A stretch of 64,000 nucleotides of DNA from Nitrospira sp. (lineage in GTDB: Bacteria > Nitrospirota > Nitrospiria > Nitrospirales > Nitrospiraceae). Position numbers and translations under genes: made by a program. A model generated the notes under the pieces. The model was not told the origin of the DNA. It saw only the letters and a list, made by a program, of their open reading frames with translations, and did not search any database. Location of the stretch: positions 2,341,001-2,405,000 of the forward strand of contig CP054184.1 in the NCBI GenBank assembly GCA_015709715.1. Direction: 5' to 3'. Below are positions 1-8,424 of the stretch, piece by piece. How positions within the stretch are numbered: position 1 is the first letter of the stretch; each line of letters opens with the position of its first letter.

Positions 1-1
1 G

Positions 2-1468
2 GCGCAGGAGTTTTTCGATCAGGGGCTTCGCCTGATCTATGCCTTCAACCATGACGAGGCCATCGCGGCCTTCAGCGAAGCGTCGCGGCTGGATCCTGAA
101 GCGGCCATGCCTTACTGGGGTGTGGCGTTGGCGCTGGGGCCGAACATCAATTCGGCCATGGATGCCAAGGCGGAAGCCCGGGCGGTGGAGGCGCTGAAAC
201 AGGCGAGCCAGCAGGCTGCCCAGGCGTCGCCCCGTGAGCGCGCCTACGTCGAAACACTGGCGACTCGGTACTCGCTCAAGAAAACGGGGAGCAGGCGAGC
301 GAAGGATGAAGCCTATGCGAAGGCCATACGCCGGCTCGCGCAGCAGTATCCGGACGACGTCGATGCGGCGACCTTGGCGGCGGAAGCCTTGATGGTGCTG
401 AGGCCGTGGGACTATTGGCGAGCCGATGGCAAGCCGCAGCCGGGGACGGAGGAAATCGTCGCCACCTTGGAGGCGGTGCTCCGGCGAACGCCTGACCATC
501 CCGGCGCCTGCCATCACTACATCCATGCGGTCGAAGCCTCCCTTGAACCCCAACGGGCGCTTGAGTGCGCCGCGCGATTGCCCGCGCTCATGCCCGGTGC
601 CGGCCACCTGGTGCATATGCCGGCGCACATCTATATGCGGCTCGGACGGTATGAACAGGCGTCGGAGCAGAATGCGGTCGCTGCGAAGGTCGATCAGGAT
701 TACCTGGCCGGGCAGCACCATTCTGAGGGTTTCTATGCGTCGGGATACTATGCACACAACCTGCATTTTCTGAATGCGTCTCTGATGATGGAGGGGCGGA
801 GCGCCGAGGCGCTGCAAGCCGCTCGTGAACTGCTGGCCAAGGAGCCGATGCAGGATCTCTTTGCCCCGACCCTGCTGTTGACCATGGCGCGGTTCGGTCA
901 GTGGCCCGACTTGATTCGCCAGCCGCCGCCTCCCAAGACGCTGCGGCTCACCACGGGGCTCTGGCACTATGTACGTGGCCTCGCGTTTGCCGCCACGACC
1001 CGGTGGGGCAGCGTGGAGGGGGAGTTGGCGAATCTCCGCAAGGCCCTCAAGCAATTCGCGCGGGCGAAGACGAGTGAAGCAAAAACGAGCCACGCGATCC
1101 TTCAGGTGGCGGAACGGGTCTTGGCCGGTGAGCTGGCCGCGCGGCGCGGTGACTACGATGATGGCATTCGCGCCTTGCAGGAGGCCTTGCGACTGGAAGC
1201 CGCCTTGCCCTACAGCGAGCCGCCGTTTTGGCTGCAACCGGTTCGACACAACCTGGGGGCGGTCCTGCTCCTGGCGGGGCGTCCGGCCGACGCGGAAGCG
1301 GTCTATCGGGAAGACCTGCGGCTCAATCCCAACAACGGCTGGGCCCTCCAGGGACTCGTCCAAAGTTTGCGGGCCCAGAACAAGGCTGGTGAAGCGGAAG
1401 AGGAAGAGCGCCGCTTTCAAGCCGCGTGGGCCAAGGCGGATGTGACCTTGCTGAGCTCCCGATTCTAG
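2..1468 (+). CDS. TPR-repeat protein (5' end outside window)
   Basis: The open frame runs in from the window edge, so the N-terminus is missing and 488 residues are visible. The frame upstream of the first ATG (107) encodes a helical TPR-like stretch (FFDQGLRLIYAFNHDEAIAAF), so 107 is not the start. The protein is built of helical pairs typical of tetratricopeptide repeats, clear near the start and again near residues 385-460 (LGAVLLLAGRPADAEAVYRE). TPR proteins act as protein-protein scaffolds; no catalytic motif is visible. The central HYIHAVEAS and HMPAHIYMRLGRYEQA segments resemble large bacterial TPR proteins of unknown role. The next gene starts 49 bp downstream on the same strand. Confidence 0.8.
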   Translation, partial: AQEFFDQGLRLIYAFNHDEAIAAFSEASRLDPEAAMPYWGVALALGPNINSAMDAKAEARAVEALKQASQQAAQASPRERAYVETLATRYSLKKTGSRRAKDEAYAKAIRRLAQQYPDDVDAATLAAEALMVLRPWDYWRADGKPQPGTEEIVATLEAVLRRTPDHPGACHHYIHAVEASLEPQRALECAARLPALMPGAGHLVHMPAHIYMRLGRYEQASEQNAVAAKVDQDYLAGQHHSEGFYASGYYAHNLHFLNASLMMEGRSAEALQAARELLAKEPMQDLFAPTLLLTMARFGQWPDLIRQPPPPKTLRLTTGLWHYVRGLAFAATTRWGSVEGELANLRKALKQFARAKTSEAKTSHAILQVAERVLAGELAARRGDYDDGIRALQEALRLEAALPYSEPPFWLQPVRHNLGAVLLLAGRPADAEAVYREDLRLNPNNGWALQGLVQSLRAQNKAGEAEEEERRFQAAWAKADVTLLSSRF

Positions 1469-1517
1469 CCATGCGGCGCGGAGGAGCGGATCGAACAAGA
1501 AACGGGAGAACGTCGGG

Positions 1518-2324
1518 ATGGAATATGTGTTTCAGACGGTTGAGGAACGGCGTGAGTTGGAACGGTTGCACCTGATCGAACGGATGTTCGATCCCGGCAC
1601 CCAGCGCCGGATGCTGGCGACCGGTCTCACGACGGGATGGCATTGCCTGGAGGTCGGGGCAGGCGCCGGGTCCATCGTCCGGTGGTTGCAGCAGCGGGTA
1701 GGGCCTTCGGGGCGAGTGGTGGCGGTGGACACGAACCCGCGGTTTTTGCGGGGCGGCGTCGATTCGGCCGTGGAGATTGTATCGGGGGACATCTGTGAGG
1801 TCGATCTCCAACCGGCCGCGTTCGACCTCGTGCATGCCCGTTATGTGCTGATCCACGTCGCGGACTACCAAAAGGCCTTCGAACGGATGTTGCGCTGCGT
1901 CAAGCCCGGAGGGTGGGTCATGGTCGAGGAGCCGGATTTTCAGGCCGCCCGGGCGGTGACGGGGTCCGACGAGGCTCGGGGCAGCTTCGCGCGGGTGAGC
2001 GCCGCCATCGAACAGATGTTTCTCACGCTCGGTATGGACCATGCGCTGGGAGCCAAGCTGCCGGTCCTATTTCAGCGGCATGATCTGAGCCAGCTGACGG
2101 TGGAGCATGAGGGGCACCTGTCGTCAGGCGGCCAACCGGTCGCCCAGGTCATGAAGTTGTCGGCCGAACAATTGCGGGACAAGTACCTGGCGACGGGACG
2201 GGTCACGGGAGAGGACATCGACCGGTATTGCCGCTGTGCGGACGATCCGGAGGTCTGGTCCATCTATTACGCGACCGTGGCGGTTACCGGGTGGTGGCAG
2301 CCGCAATGCGGCGGAATGTCGTGA
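1518..2324 (+). CDS. class I SAM-dependent methyltransferase
   Basis: A 268-residue protein with a Rossmann methyltransferase fold. Motif I is CLEVGAGAG at residues 43-51, the acidic end of beta2 is VVAVDTNP (D71), and the post-I region FDLVHARYVLIHV is typical of small-molecule methyltransferases of the UbiE/Methyltransf_11/25 type. The sequence does not give the substrate. The next gene (2335) starts 10 bp after the stop, so the two are probably co-transcribed. A GGGAGAACGTCGGG stretch before the ATG offers a ribosome binding site. Confidence 0.8.
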   Translation: MEYVFQTVEERRELERLHLIERMFDPGTQRRMLATGLTTGWHCLEVGAGAGSIVRWLQQRVGPSGRVVAVDTNPRFLRGGVDSAVEIVSGDICEVDLQPAAFDLVHARYVLIHVADYQKAFERMLRCVKPGGWVMVEEPDFQAARAVTGSDEARGSFARVSAAIEQMFLTLGMDHALGAKLPVLFQRHDLSQLTVEHEGHLSSGGQPVAQVMKLSAEQLRDKYLATGRVTGEDIDRYCRCADDPEVWSIYYATVAVTGWWQPQCGGMS

Positions 2325-2334
2325 GGAAGCGGCC

Positions 2335-2868
2335 ATGCGCTATGTGGTAGGGGTGATGGGGCCGGCCAAGGCCAGGAAAAAGGATATCGAGAACGCCCGC
2401 GTTCTCGGTGAATTGATTGCGCGGCGGGAGTGGGTGGTGCTCACTGGCGGCCGCGACGTGGGGGTCATGGATGCAGCTTGCCAGGGGGCCAAGCGAGTGC
2501 CAGGCAGCCTGACGATCGGCGTGTTGCCGTCGGCGCGGGAGCGCGTCTCCAAGTACGTCGATTTAGCCATCATTACGGACATGGGCAACGCGCGGAATAA
2601 TGTGAACGTCATGTCGAGCCACGTGGTGGTGGCCTGCGGACTGATGGGCGCCGGCACCGTGTCGGAAGTGGCGCTGGCCCTCAAGGCGGGCAAACCGGTG
2701 ATTGTGGTCGGCGCCACGCCGGTGGAAGAGAAGTTCTTCAAGAAGTTGGGACGGCGGTTGATTGCCGCCGTGGAGACTCCGGAAGAGGCGATCACCCTCA
2801 TGATGAGACAGTTCGAGCAACAGCAGCCCGATCTCGTGCAGGGGGCGCGGGCTTGGGGCGGCGTGTAG
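2335..2868 (+). CDS. LOG/SLOG-like nucleotide-binding protein (TIGR00725 type)
   Basis: A 177-residue Rossmann-like protein. TGGR (residues 37-40) and MGAGTVSE (104-111) correspond to the nucleotide-binding elements of the LOG/SLOG superfamily (GGGxxG and PGGxGTxxE in classical LOG enzymes). The first Pro-Gly is replaced by Met-Gly, as in the TIGR00725 branch, which has no proven cytokinin-riboside hydrolase activity. Start chosen at ATG 2335, 10 bp after the methyltransferase stop. The longer frame from 2236 would overlap that gene by about 90 bp and adds an Arg/Gly-rich shadow sequence. Confidence 0.75.
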   Translation: MRYVVGVMGPAKARKKDIENARVLGELIARREWVVLTGGRDVGVMDAACQGAKRVPGSLTIGVLPSARERVSKYVDLAIITDMGNARNNVNVMSSHVVVACGLMGAGTVSEVALALKAGKPVIVVGATPVEEKFFKKLGRRLIAAVETPEEAITLMMRQFEQQQPDLVQGARAWGGV

Positions 2869-2916
2869 ATCCGGCGATTTCGCGGTAGGATGATTCTACG
2901 CGTGGAGGATGGCGTG

Positions 2917-3540
2917 ATGGACAACCTACAACGAACCGTCAGGAATCTACTGCTGGTCCTGGCGCTCTTAGTGACCGGAGGATTGCTCGTCCAGGGACAG
3001 GCAGCCGAGCCGTCCGGCCTTGCCAAGGCCTATTTCGCCGGGGGCTGCTTCTGGTGCATGGAGGAAGTGTTTGAAAATGTGGCCGGCGTCACAGCTGTGA
3101 CCAGTGGGTTCATGGGAGGGAAGGTCGAACGCCCCACCTACGAGGAGGTGTCGACAGGCGGCACCGGCCATGCCGAATCGGTCGAGGTGCTCTACGATCC
3201 GGCCAAAGTCAGCTACGCCACGCTCCTGGGCGCCTTCTGGCGCAACGTGGACCCCGTGACCCCGAATGCCCAGTTCTGCGACCGGGGCAACCAGTATCGC
3301 GCGGCCATTTTTTACCTCACCGATGAGCAGCAACGGTTGGCGGAGGATTCCAAGCGTGTGTTGGAGGACTCGCACCGTTTCACGAAACCGATCGTGACGG
3401 AGATCGTGAAAGCGACCCAGTTTTATCCGGCTGAAGAGCATCATCAGGATTTTTATAAAAAGAACCCGATCCGATACAAATTCTACAAATACAACTGCGG
3501 ACGAGCCGATCGGTTGGAGGAGCTGTGGGGTGCACCATAG
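2917..3540 (+). CDS. msrA: peptide-methionine (S)-S-oxide reductase MsrA, exported
   Basis: A 207-residue protein with the GCFWCMEE signature at residues 43-50; Cys44 is the catalytic residue that reduces the S-epimer of methionine sulfoxide. The conserved GTGHAE region and the C-terminal YNCGR (possible resolving Cys) are present. Residues 1-30 form a signal peptide (basic n-region, LLLVLALLV core), so repair probably occurs in the periplasm. ATG 2917 is preferred over the in-frame ATG at 2890 because GGAGG at 2904-2908 lies 8 nt upstream of it and the signal peptide begins there. Confidence 0.92.
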   Translation: MDNLQRTVRNLLLVLALLVTGGLLVQGQAAEPSGLAKAYFAGGCFWCMEEVFENVAGVTAVTSGFMGGKVERPTYEEVSTGGTGHAESVEVLYDPAKVSYATLLGAFWRNVDPVTPNAQFCDRGNQYRAAIFYLTDEQQRLAEDSKRVLEDSHRFTKPIVTEIVKATQFYPAEEHHQDFYKKNPIRYKFYKYNCGRADRLEELWGAP

Positions 3541-3707
3541 AATGAGAGAATCCTCCGGCTGAATGGTGAGCGCTTCCAGTCAGGCTCGTCCGCCCGTTCG
3601 TTTCCCCCATTTTCTTGTCGAATCCTCCCTGCCGTGAAATAGTGGCTTGGTGTCGTCTTCCCTGTCGTGCGCCGCTGTTCTCATCGGCCCAACCGGAGGT
3701 TCAGACC

Positions 3708-4097
3708 ATGAGGCGTTTCTGCGCCCTTCGTGCTCACTGGCTCCTCGCCCTCTCCGCCCTCTCTTTCACTGCCGGTTGTTCGCAGGCTCCATCGATGCAG
3801 GGGCGTTCCCAGGAGGATCTCGGACGAGGCATCTTGTCCGGAACGTTGGGGATATATCGCCATTCGGTCGAGCCTGCCCCCGCTCCGCAGGTGTCCAGAG
3901 TGTTAGTGGGGCAGGTCCAGGTCCTCGAAGGAGGCGCGTACCTGGTGCGCGATCAACGAGGATACGAACATCGCATTCCTCACGACGAAAACACCCGGAT
4001 TGATCGTCCGGCCCATGTGGGCGACCGTATCCAGGGCTGGCTCGACCGGCAGGGCCGAGCCATCCTCATCAAAACGGTCAACGAGCCGGAACGGTAA
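3708..4097 (+). CDS. small lipoprotein with beta-rich (OB-like) C-terminal domain
   Basis: A 129-residue protein starting at ATG 3708, with GGAGGT at 3695-3700. A hydrophobic signal ends in the lipobox TAGC, so Cys24 would be lipidated. The mature C-terminus (VLVGQVQVLEGGAYLVRD followed by DRIQGWLDRQG) alternates short beta strands and resembles small OB-like stress lipoproteins. I do not recognise a family. It lies 31 bp upstream of a lytic transglycosylase, which suggests a cell-envelope role. Confidence 0.7.
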   Translation: MRRFCALRAHWLLALSALSFTAGCSQAPSMQGRSQEDLGRGILSGTLGIYRHSVEPAPAPQVSRVLVGQVQVLEGGAYLVRDQRGYEHRIPHDENTRIDRPAHVGDRIQGWLDRQGRAILIKTVNEPER

Positions 4098-4128
4098 CTC
4101 AAACCGCAGCTCGCTGTCTCCACCCCTC

Positions 4129-4674
4129 ATGGCACACCCCGACTGGAACGTCCGCTGGACTCCGCTGGCCCGTGCACTCTGTCCGATCCTGGTGGTGGGG
4201 AGCCTGCTCCTCGTCATGTCGCCTGAGCAGGGCTGGACGCCGGGCCTCAGCCATGATGAAGACGAAGCGCCCGATAGGCAGCCCTCCATCGCCGCGCTCA
4301 TTGCACTCCATGCGACGCACTATGCGTTGGATCCGGCCCTTTTGAAGGCAATCATCCAGGTCGAATCGAATTTCAATCCGCAGGCCGTGTCCCCGAAAGG
4401 CGCGATCGGCTTGATGCAACTCATGCCGCTGACGGCCTCGGCGCTGGACGTGTTGGACCCGTTCGATCCCAACGACAACATTCGCGCCGGTGCCGCGCTG
4501 TTGCGACGGTTGCTCGATCGATTCGGCGGGGATCTTTCGCTGGCATTGGCGGCCTACCATGTCGGAGAAGCGCGGGTCAGCCGGGCCGTCGGTCTCTCTT
4601 CCCTGTCCAGTACCAGGCTGTACGTCGAGCGGGTGCTCACCCATTACCATCGATTCGTCGCCGATGCTCGGTGA
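4129..4674 (+). CDS. lytic transglycosylase, SLT domain
   Basis: A 181-residue protein with an N-terminal hydrophobic segment (residues 17-30) as signal anchor and an SLT/lysozyme-like domain from about residue 55. The family signature is clear: VESNFNPQAVSPKGAIGL, with Glu79 as the expected catalytic acid, and GLMQLMP at 94-100. AAYHVGE supplies the downstream conserved block. These enzymes cut the MurNAc-GlcNAc bond of peptidoglycan and leave 1,6-anhydro ends. Start chosen at ATG 4129; the longer frame from 4000 overlaps the lipoprotein gene. Confidence 0.88.
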   Translation: MAHPDWNVRWTPLARALCPILVVGSLLLVMSPEQGWTPGLSHDEDEAPDRQPSIAALIALHATHYALDPALLKAIIQVESNFNPQAVSPKGAIGLMQLMPLTASALDVLDPFDPNDNIRAGAALLRRLLDRFGGDLSLALAAYHVGEARVSRAVGLSSLSSTRLYVERVLTHYHRFVADAR

Positions 4675-4696
4675 CGGATCCGGGTGGAGTTTCGGG

Positions 4697-4726
4697 TTGT
4701 GTCCCGGTCGGAAGTTCCGGTATACA
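4697..4726 (+). promoter_or_regulatory. sigma70-type promoter for the aminotransferase gene
   Basis: TTGTGT at 4697-4702 and TATACA at 4721-4726 are separated by 18 bp. The site is about 45 bp upstream of the ATG at 4772 and just past the stop of the preceding gene. Prediction from consensus only. Confidence 0.45.
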
Positions 4727-4771
4727 GGCTCACAGTGACGCCGACCAGAATCCATCGACAACGAGGACCCT

Positions 4772-5929
4772 ATGCGGACCGGTAACCAGCGCATGGAGCA
4801 GATGGCCCAATCCGAGATTCGTGCGATGACGCAGGCTTGCGCACGGGTCAACGGCATTAACATGGCGCAGGGGGTCTGTGATACGGGGGTGCCGTCGCCG
4901 GTGGCCCAAGCCGCGCAACGAGCCATCGACCTGGGGGTCAATATTTATACTCGATACGACGGGTTGCCGGAGTTGCGGCAGGCCATCGCGAAGAAGCTGG
5001 CTTCTTACAATCAACTCACGGTCGACCCCGAGCAGGAGGTGACCGTCAGCGCCGGCGCCACGGGGTCCTTTCACTGTGCCTGCCTGGCCTTGCTGAGCCC
5101 CGGCGATGAAGTCATCGTGTTTGAACCGTACTACGCCTACCACATCAGCGCGCTCGTAGCGGTGGAGGCTGTGCCGCGAGTCGTCCGGATGCATCCTCCG
5201 GACTGGAGCGTGTCGCGTGACGAGCTGCAGCAGGCGATCACGGGGCGCACCAAGGCGATCATCCTCAATTCGCCCGGCAATCCGTCCGGTAAGGTCTTCA
5301 CGCGCGAGGAACTCGAATGGGTGGCCGCCCTCGCCCGCCGGCACGATCTCTTCGTCTTCACCGACGAGATCTACGAGTACTTCTTGTTCGATGCACGACG
5401 GCACATCAGCATCGCCACGTTGCCGGATATGGCGGAGCGGACCATCACCATCGGCGGCTATTCGAAGACCTTCAGCATCACAGGCTGGCGAATCGGCTAC
5501 AGCGCCGCCCATGCCAAATGGGCGCAGCTTATCGGGGCCATGAACGACCTGTTGTATGTCTGCGCGCCGGCGCCGTTGCAGTATGGGGTGGCGCGAGGGA
5601 TCGAAGAGTTGCCGACCTCCTTTTACCTCGAGCTTGCGCGTGAGTATCAGCAGAAGCGGGATCGTTTCTGCGGGGCTTTGGCAAAGGCGGGCCTCACGCC
5701 GTCGGTGCCGGAGGGGGCCTATTATGTACTGGCGGATATTTCCCGTCTGCCTGGCTCGACCGGCAAGGAACGGGCAATGTACCTGTTGGAGCAGACGGGG
5801 GTAGCAGGCGTGCCTGGAGAAGCCTTCTTCAGCAGCTCGGACGGGCACCGCTTCATGCGATTCTGTTTCGCCAAGACCGACGGCGATCTTGCCGAGGCCT
5901 GTGAGCGGCTCACTCGTCTTGCCTTGTGA
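4772..5929 (+). CDS. class I/II PLP-dependent aminotransferase
   Basis: A 385-residue fold-type I aminotransferase of the AspC/PatA kind. The Schiff-base lysine is K232 in GGYSKTFSITGWRIGY. SPGNPSG at 167-173 contains the conserved Asn, and TDEIYEYF holds the cofactor-contacting Asp and Tyr. The C-terminal FMRFCF provides the substrate-carboxylate Arg. The substrate cannot be fixed from sequence; aspartate, aromatic or branched acceptors are all possible. It has its own predicted promoter and no tightly linked pathway partner. Confidence 0.88.
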   Translation: MRTGNQRMEQMAQSEIRAMTQACARVNGINMAQGVCDTGVPSPVAQAAQRAIDLGVNIYTRYDGLPELRQAIAKKLASYNQLTVDPEQEVTVSAGATGSFHCACLALLSPGDEVIVFEPYYAYHISALVAVEAVPRVVRMHPPDWSVSRDELQQAITGRTKAIILNSPGNPSGKVFTREELEWVAALARRHDLFVFTDEIYEYFLFDARRHISIATLPDMAERTITIGGYSKTFSITGWRIGYSAAHAKWAQLIGAMNDLLYVCAPAPLQYGVARGIEELPTSFYLELAREYQQKRDRFCGALAKAGLTPSVPEGAYYVLADISRLPGSTGKERAMYLLEQTGVAGVPGEAFFSSSDGHRFMRFCFAKTDGDLAEACERLTRLAL

Positions 5930-6111
5930 CAGCCTTTCATAACCAATACCGTGGGTCGTATCAGGCTGAGACGGCCGACTGACTCAGCCCGTGTCAGGTC
6001 CGGTCAGTCCCATGTGAAAGCAGGCGCCCTGCTTGTGATGGGCTCCTGGTGGTGTTATGAGTTTATGTCTGAGGTCGCTCGAAACAAAGGAACAGGTGAG
6101 GTAGATACACA

Positions 6112-6603
6112 ATGAGCGTGAAACATTCGCCTGGATCGTTGATGGTGGTCGGTGTCATGGGGCTGTTGGTACAGGCCTGCAGCCATGCTCCTCTGACCTT
6201 GCAGGAGTCGTCCGTGTCTCCGGTTGTTGCGGAGAAGAGTTCAGCCGCGCAGGAGAACGCTGTCTTGGCCGGTGAGTGGGAGTATGAAGAGGGTGGAATG
6301 GTCGTGACGCTGCGGTTGGACCGGTTCGGCAATGGCACCTATGAGTTCAAGGACGGCCGCTTCCGAACCGATCTCTTGGCCGACCATCGCTGGAGCGGCA
6401 AGTGGGCACAGCAGGAGAATGACCGGGAAGGCGGGTTCGAGATCGCTCTGTCGCCTGACTATTCCGAAGGCGACGGACGTTGGTGGTATACCCGCATTGA
6501 AGGTGATACGGCTCCGACCAAACCAGGCGGCCGTTTCCATGTGATGAAAGTCCAGTCGACGGTGCAGAATCAGGCCCTGCCGGCGGAGCGTTCGTCGCAA
6601 TAG
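6112..6603 (+). CDS. hypothetical lipoprotein
   Basis: A 163-residue protein with a type II signal peptide; Cys23 follows LLVQA. GAGGT about 10 bp before the ATG is a good ribosome binding site. The mature part contains GEWEYEEGGMVVTLRLD and GKWAQ, an anti-parallel beta layout like small lipocalin-like or META-type outer-membrane-associated domains. No catalytic signature and no recognised family. It converges on the dehydrogenase gene with a 5 bp gap. Confidence 0.6.
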   Translation: MSVKHSPGSLMVVGVMGLLVQACSHAPLTLQESSVSPVVAEKSSAAQENAVLAGEWEYEEGGMVVTLRLDRFGNGTYEFKDGRFRTDLLADHRWSGKWAQQENDREGGFEIALSPDYSEGDGRWWYTRIEGDTAPTKPGGRFHVMKVQSTVQNQALPAERSSQ

Positions 6604-6608
6604 GCGCG

Positions 6609-7478
6609 TTACGCCTGCCCGGCGGGATCGATCCTCTCATAGACCGCCGAGTAGTCCATTTCCCCCAACCCCAGATCGATCGTGTCCTGGAGCAGGCTGC
6701 GGATCTCCTCGAGCCCCCCCGCTGCCAGGCCGGCCTGTGTTGCGGCATCGAGGACCAAGTTCACGTCTTTGAGCAGGTGGCGTGTCGAGAAGTTCGGCCG
6801 GTCATAGTTTCGGTCCGTCAGCCGCGGGAGCTTCTTGTCGAACATCGGAGCATAGAGGGCGCTCTTGCGGAGCAGTGCCATAAAATCCTCCACCGTGATG
6901 CCCGCTTGCCGCACCAGGCCCAGACTGAGGGCAAAGGCGGTGATCTCTGCGGCAATGAGCTGATTCAGCGCAAGCTTCAGCTGGGCCGCGGTTCCGACCG
7001 GGCCGATTAAGCGCACGTCGGACCCCAAGCTGCGCAAGAGCGCTTCCTGTTCGATAAATAACTCCGTCGTCGATCCGACCATGATGAGCAGATGACCGGC
7101 CAGCGCCTCCGCAATACTCCCAAGGACAGGCGCCTCCATGTAGCGACCTCCCAAACGTTCGACGGCCTGCTGGAGAGCCTGGCTCTCCTGCGGCCCAATC
7201 GTGCCCATCTGGATGATGGTGCGCCCTCGGATGGCTCGGCTCTCTTCGGGACCGAAGATGACCGCCTGAATGGCCGATGTATCCGAAAGCAGGAGCAGGA
7301 CCGCCTCTGCGGTGGCCATGGCTTCGGCGGCCTGGGAGGTGATGCGGATTCCGGCCTGCGCAAGCGCCCCCATCTTTTCAGGAGAACGGTTATAGGCGCT
7401 TACCTTGTGGCCGACGACGTGTAATCGTTTCGCCACAGCGTGCCCCAACAATCCTGTCCCCAACAGAGCGATGTGCAT
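6609..7478 (-). CDS. NAD(P)-dependent beta-hydroxyacid dehydrogenase (HIBADH family)
   Basis: A 289-residue protein. GTGLLG at residues 7-12 is the dinucleotide-binding loop. The catalytic lysine region is LKLALNQ with K168 and N172, and APVLGS (116-121) matches the substrate-binding block of 3-hydroxyisobutyrate, tartronate-semialdehyde and glyoxylate reductases. Start at 7478 (ATG) is preceded by GGAGGAG. The substrate cannot be assigned. The divergent neighbour on the right, a phosphatase, is on the same strand with a 65 bp gap. Confidence 0.82.
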   Translation of the reverse strand: MHIALLGTGLLGHAVAKRLHVVGHKVSAYNRSPEKMGALAQAGIRITSQAAEAMATAEAVLLLLSDTSAIQAVIFGPEESRAIRGRTIIQMGTIGPQESQALQQAVERLGGRYMEAPVLGSIAEALAGHLLIMVGSTTELFIEQEALLRSLGSDVRLIGPVGTAAQLKLALNQLIAAEITAFALSLGLVRQAGITVEDFMALLRKSALYAPMFDKKLPRLTDRNYDRPNFSTRHLLKDVNLVLDAATQAGLAAGGLEEIRSLLQDTIDLGLGEMDYSAVYERIDPAGQA

Positions 7479-7543
7479 GGATCTCCTCCTCACGGTACGG
7501 TCAAGGTCCGTATCGTACAGGGATGTGGTCCGGCTGAAAAGGT

Positions 7544-8356
7544 TCAGCGGGAGGAGGCAGGTCCGGCGGAGGCTCTGCGCCCGAGGCGGAGCAGCTGGGT
7601 GCGAGCGGCCTCCGGTGTCTTTGCGCCGATCGCCACGGTCCCCTGCAGGCGTGGGTCGGTCCGATTGAAGGCAAACGGCTCACCTGCCGGGGTCGTTGCA
7701 CTGCCGCCGCCTTCTTCAACGAGCAGGATGCCGGCGGCGATATCCCATTCGTTACCCCCTTGAAGCATCACCGCTGCGTCGGCCTGTTCCGACGCGACCA
7801 ATGCGAGGGCGTAGGCGATCGAACCGATCGGACGACAACGCATGTGTGGTTCCAGGGAGCGAAGGTGTCCGGCTCGATGTTCCCAGGGATTGACCAGCGC
7901 CACCGGGCGTTCGGCCACTGAAAATGGCGGTTGAGTGGGCGGGGCCTTGCGTTCCATGCGGAGGCCTTGATTGCGGATGGCCGAAAACAACTCGCCGGTG
8001 GAGGGGTTGAAGATGGCGGCGACGATCGGCCGTCCTTTCTCCACGAGGGCGGCCGATAGACAGAACTCCGGGACCCCTCGCACGAACGCCCTGGTACCGT
8101 CGATCGGATCCACGATCCACACGCGGGGTCGAGAGAGGCGGTCTGGACTATCCGCCGTTTCCTCCGACAACCAACCATCATCCGGAAAGGCGGCCGACAG
8201 GTGGTCGCGCAACATCTGGTTCACGGCCAGATCGGCCGAGGTGACCGGTGAGCGGTCCGCCTTCGTGTAGGTGTCAAATCCTTCCACTGCCAGCCGAAGC
8301 GCTTCCTGCCCGGCTCGAATCATGATATCGGCTAGAGTGGCCAGTTCTCGTTCCAT
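7544..8356 (-). CDS. inositol monophosphatase/CysQ-family phosphatase
   Basis: A 270-residue Mg2+-dependent phosphatase. The metal-binding motifs are EE at 66-67, DPIDGT at 83-88 and GGNEWDIAAG near residue 196. The family includes inositol-1-phosphatase, histidinol-phosphatase (HisN) and 3'(2'),5'-bisphosphate nucleotidase (CysQ). The layout with FVRG after DGT leans to CysQ/HisN, but the substrate is not certain. ATG 8356 is preferred to the upstream GTG at 8392, which adds no conserved sequence. Confidence 0.82.
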   Translation of the reverse strand: MERELATLADIMIRAGQEALRLAVEGFDTYTKADRSPVTSADLAVNQMLRDHLSAAFPDDGWLSEETADSPDRLSRPRVWIVDPIDGTRAFVRGVPEFCLSAALVEKGRPIVAAIFNPSTGELFSAIRNQGLRMERKAPPTQPPFSVAERPVALVNPWEHRAGHLRSLEPHMRCRPIGSIAYALALVASEQADAAVMLQGGNEWDIAAGILLVEEGGGSATTPAGEPFAFNRTDPRLQGTVAIGAKTPEAARTQLLRLGRRASAGPASSR

Positions 8357-8424
8357 GGTACACGCTACCAGGTCTTGAGCCCCCTTGACCACTGTCGAGG
8401 TTCCGCGTACAAGCTGAGAAAGGT

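Noticed and set aside
4730-5848. Long minus-strand open frame opposite the aminotransferase
   Set aside because: High-GC antisense shadow; the plus strand encodes a complete aminotransferase with all motifs, and the minus product is Arg/His-rich without family features.
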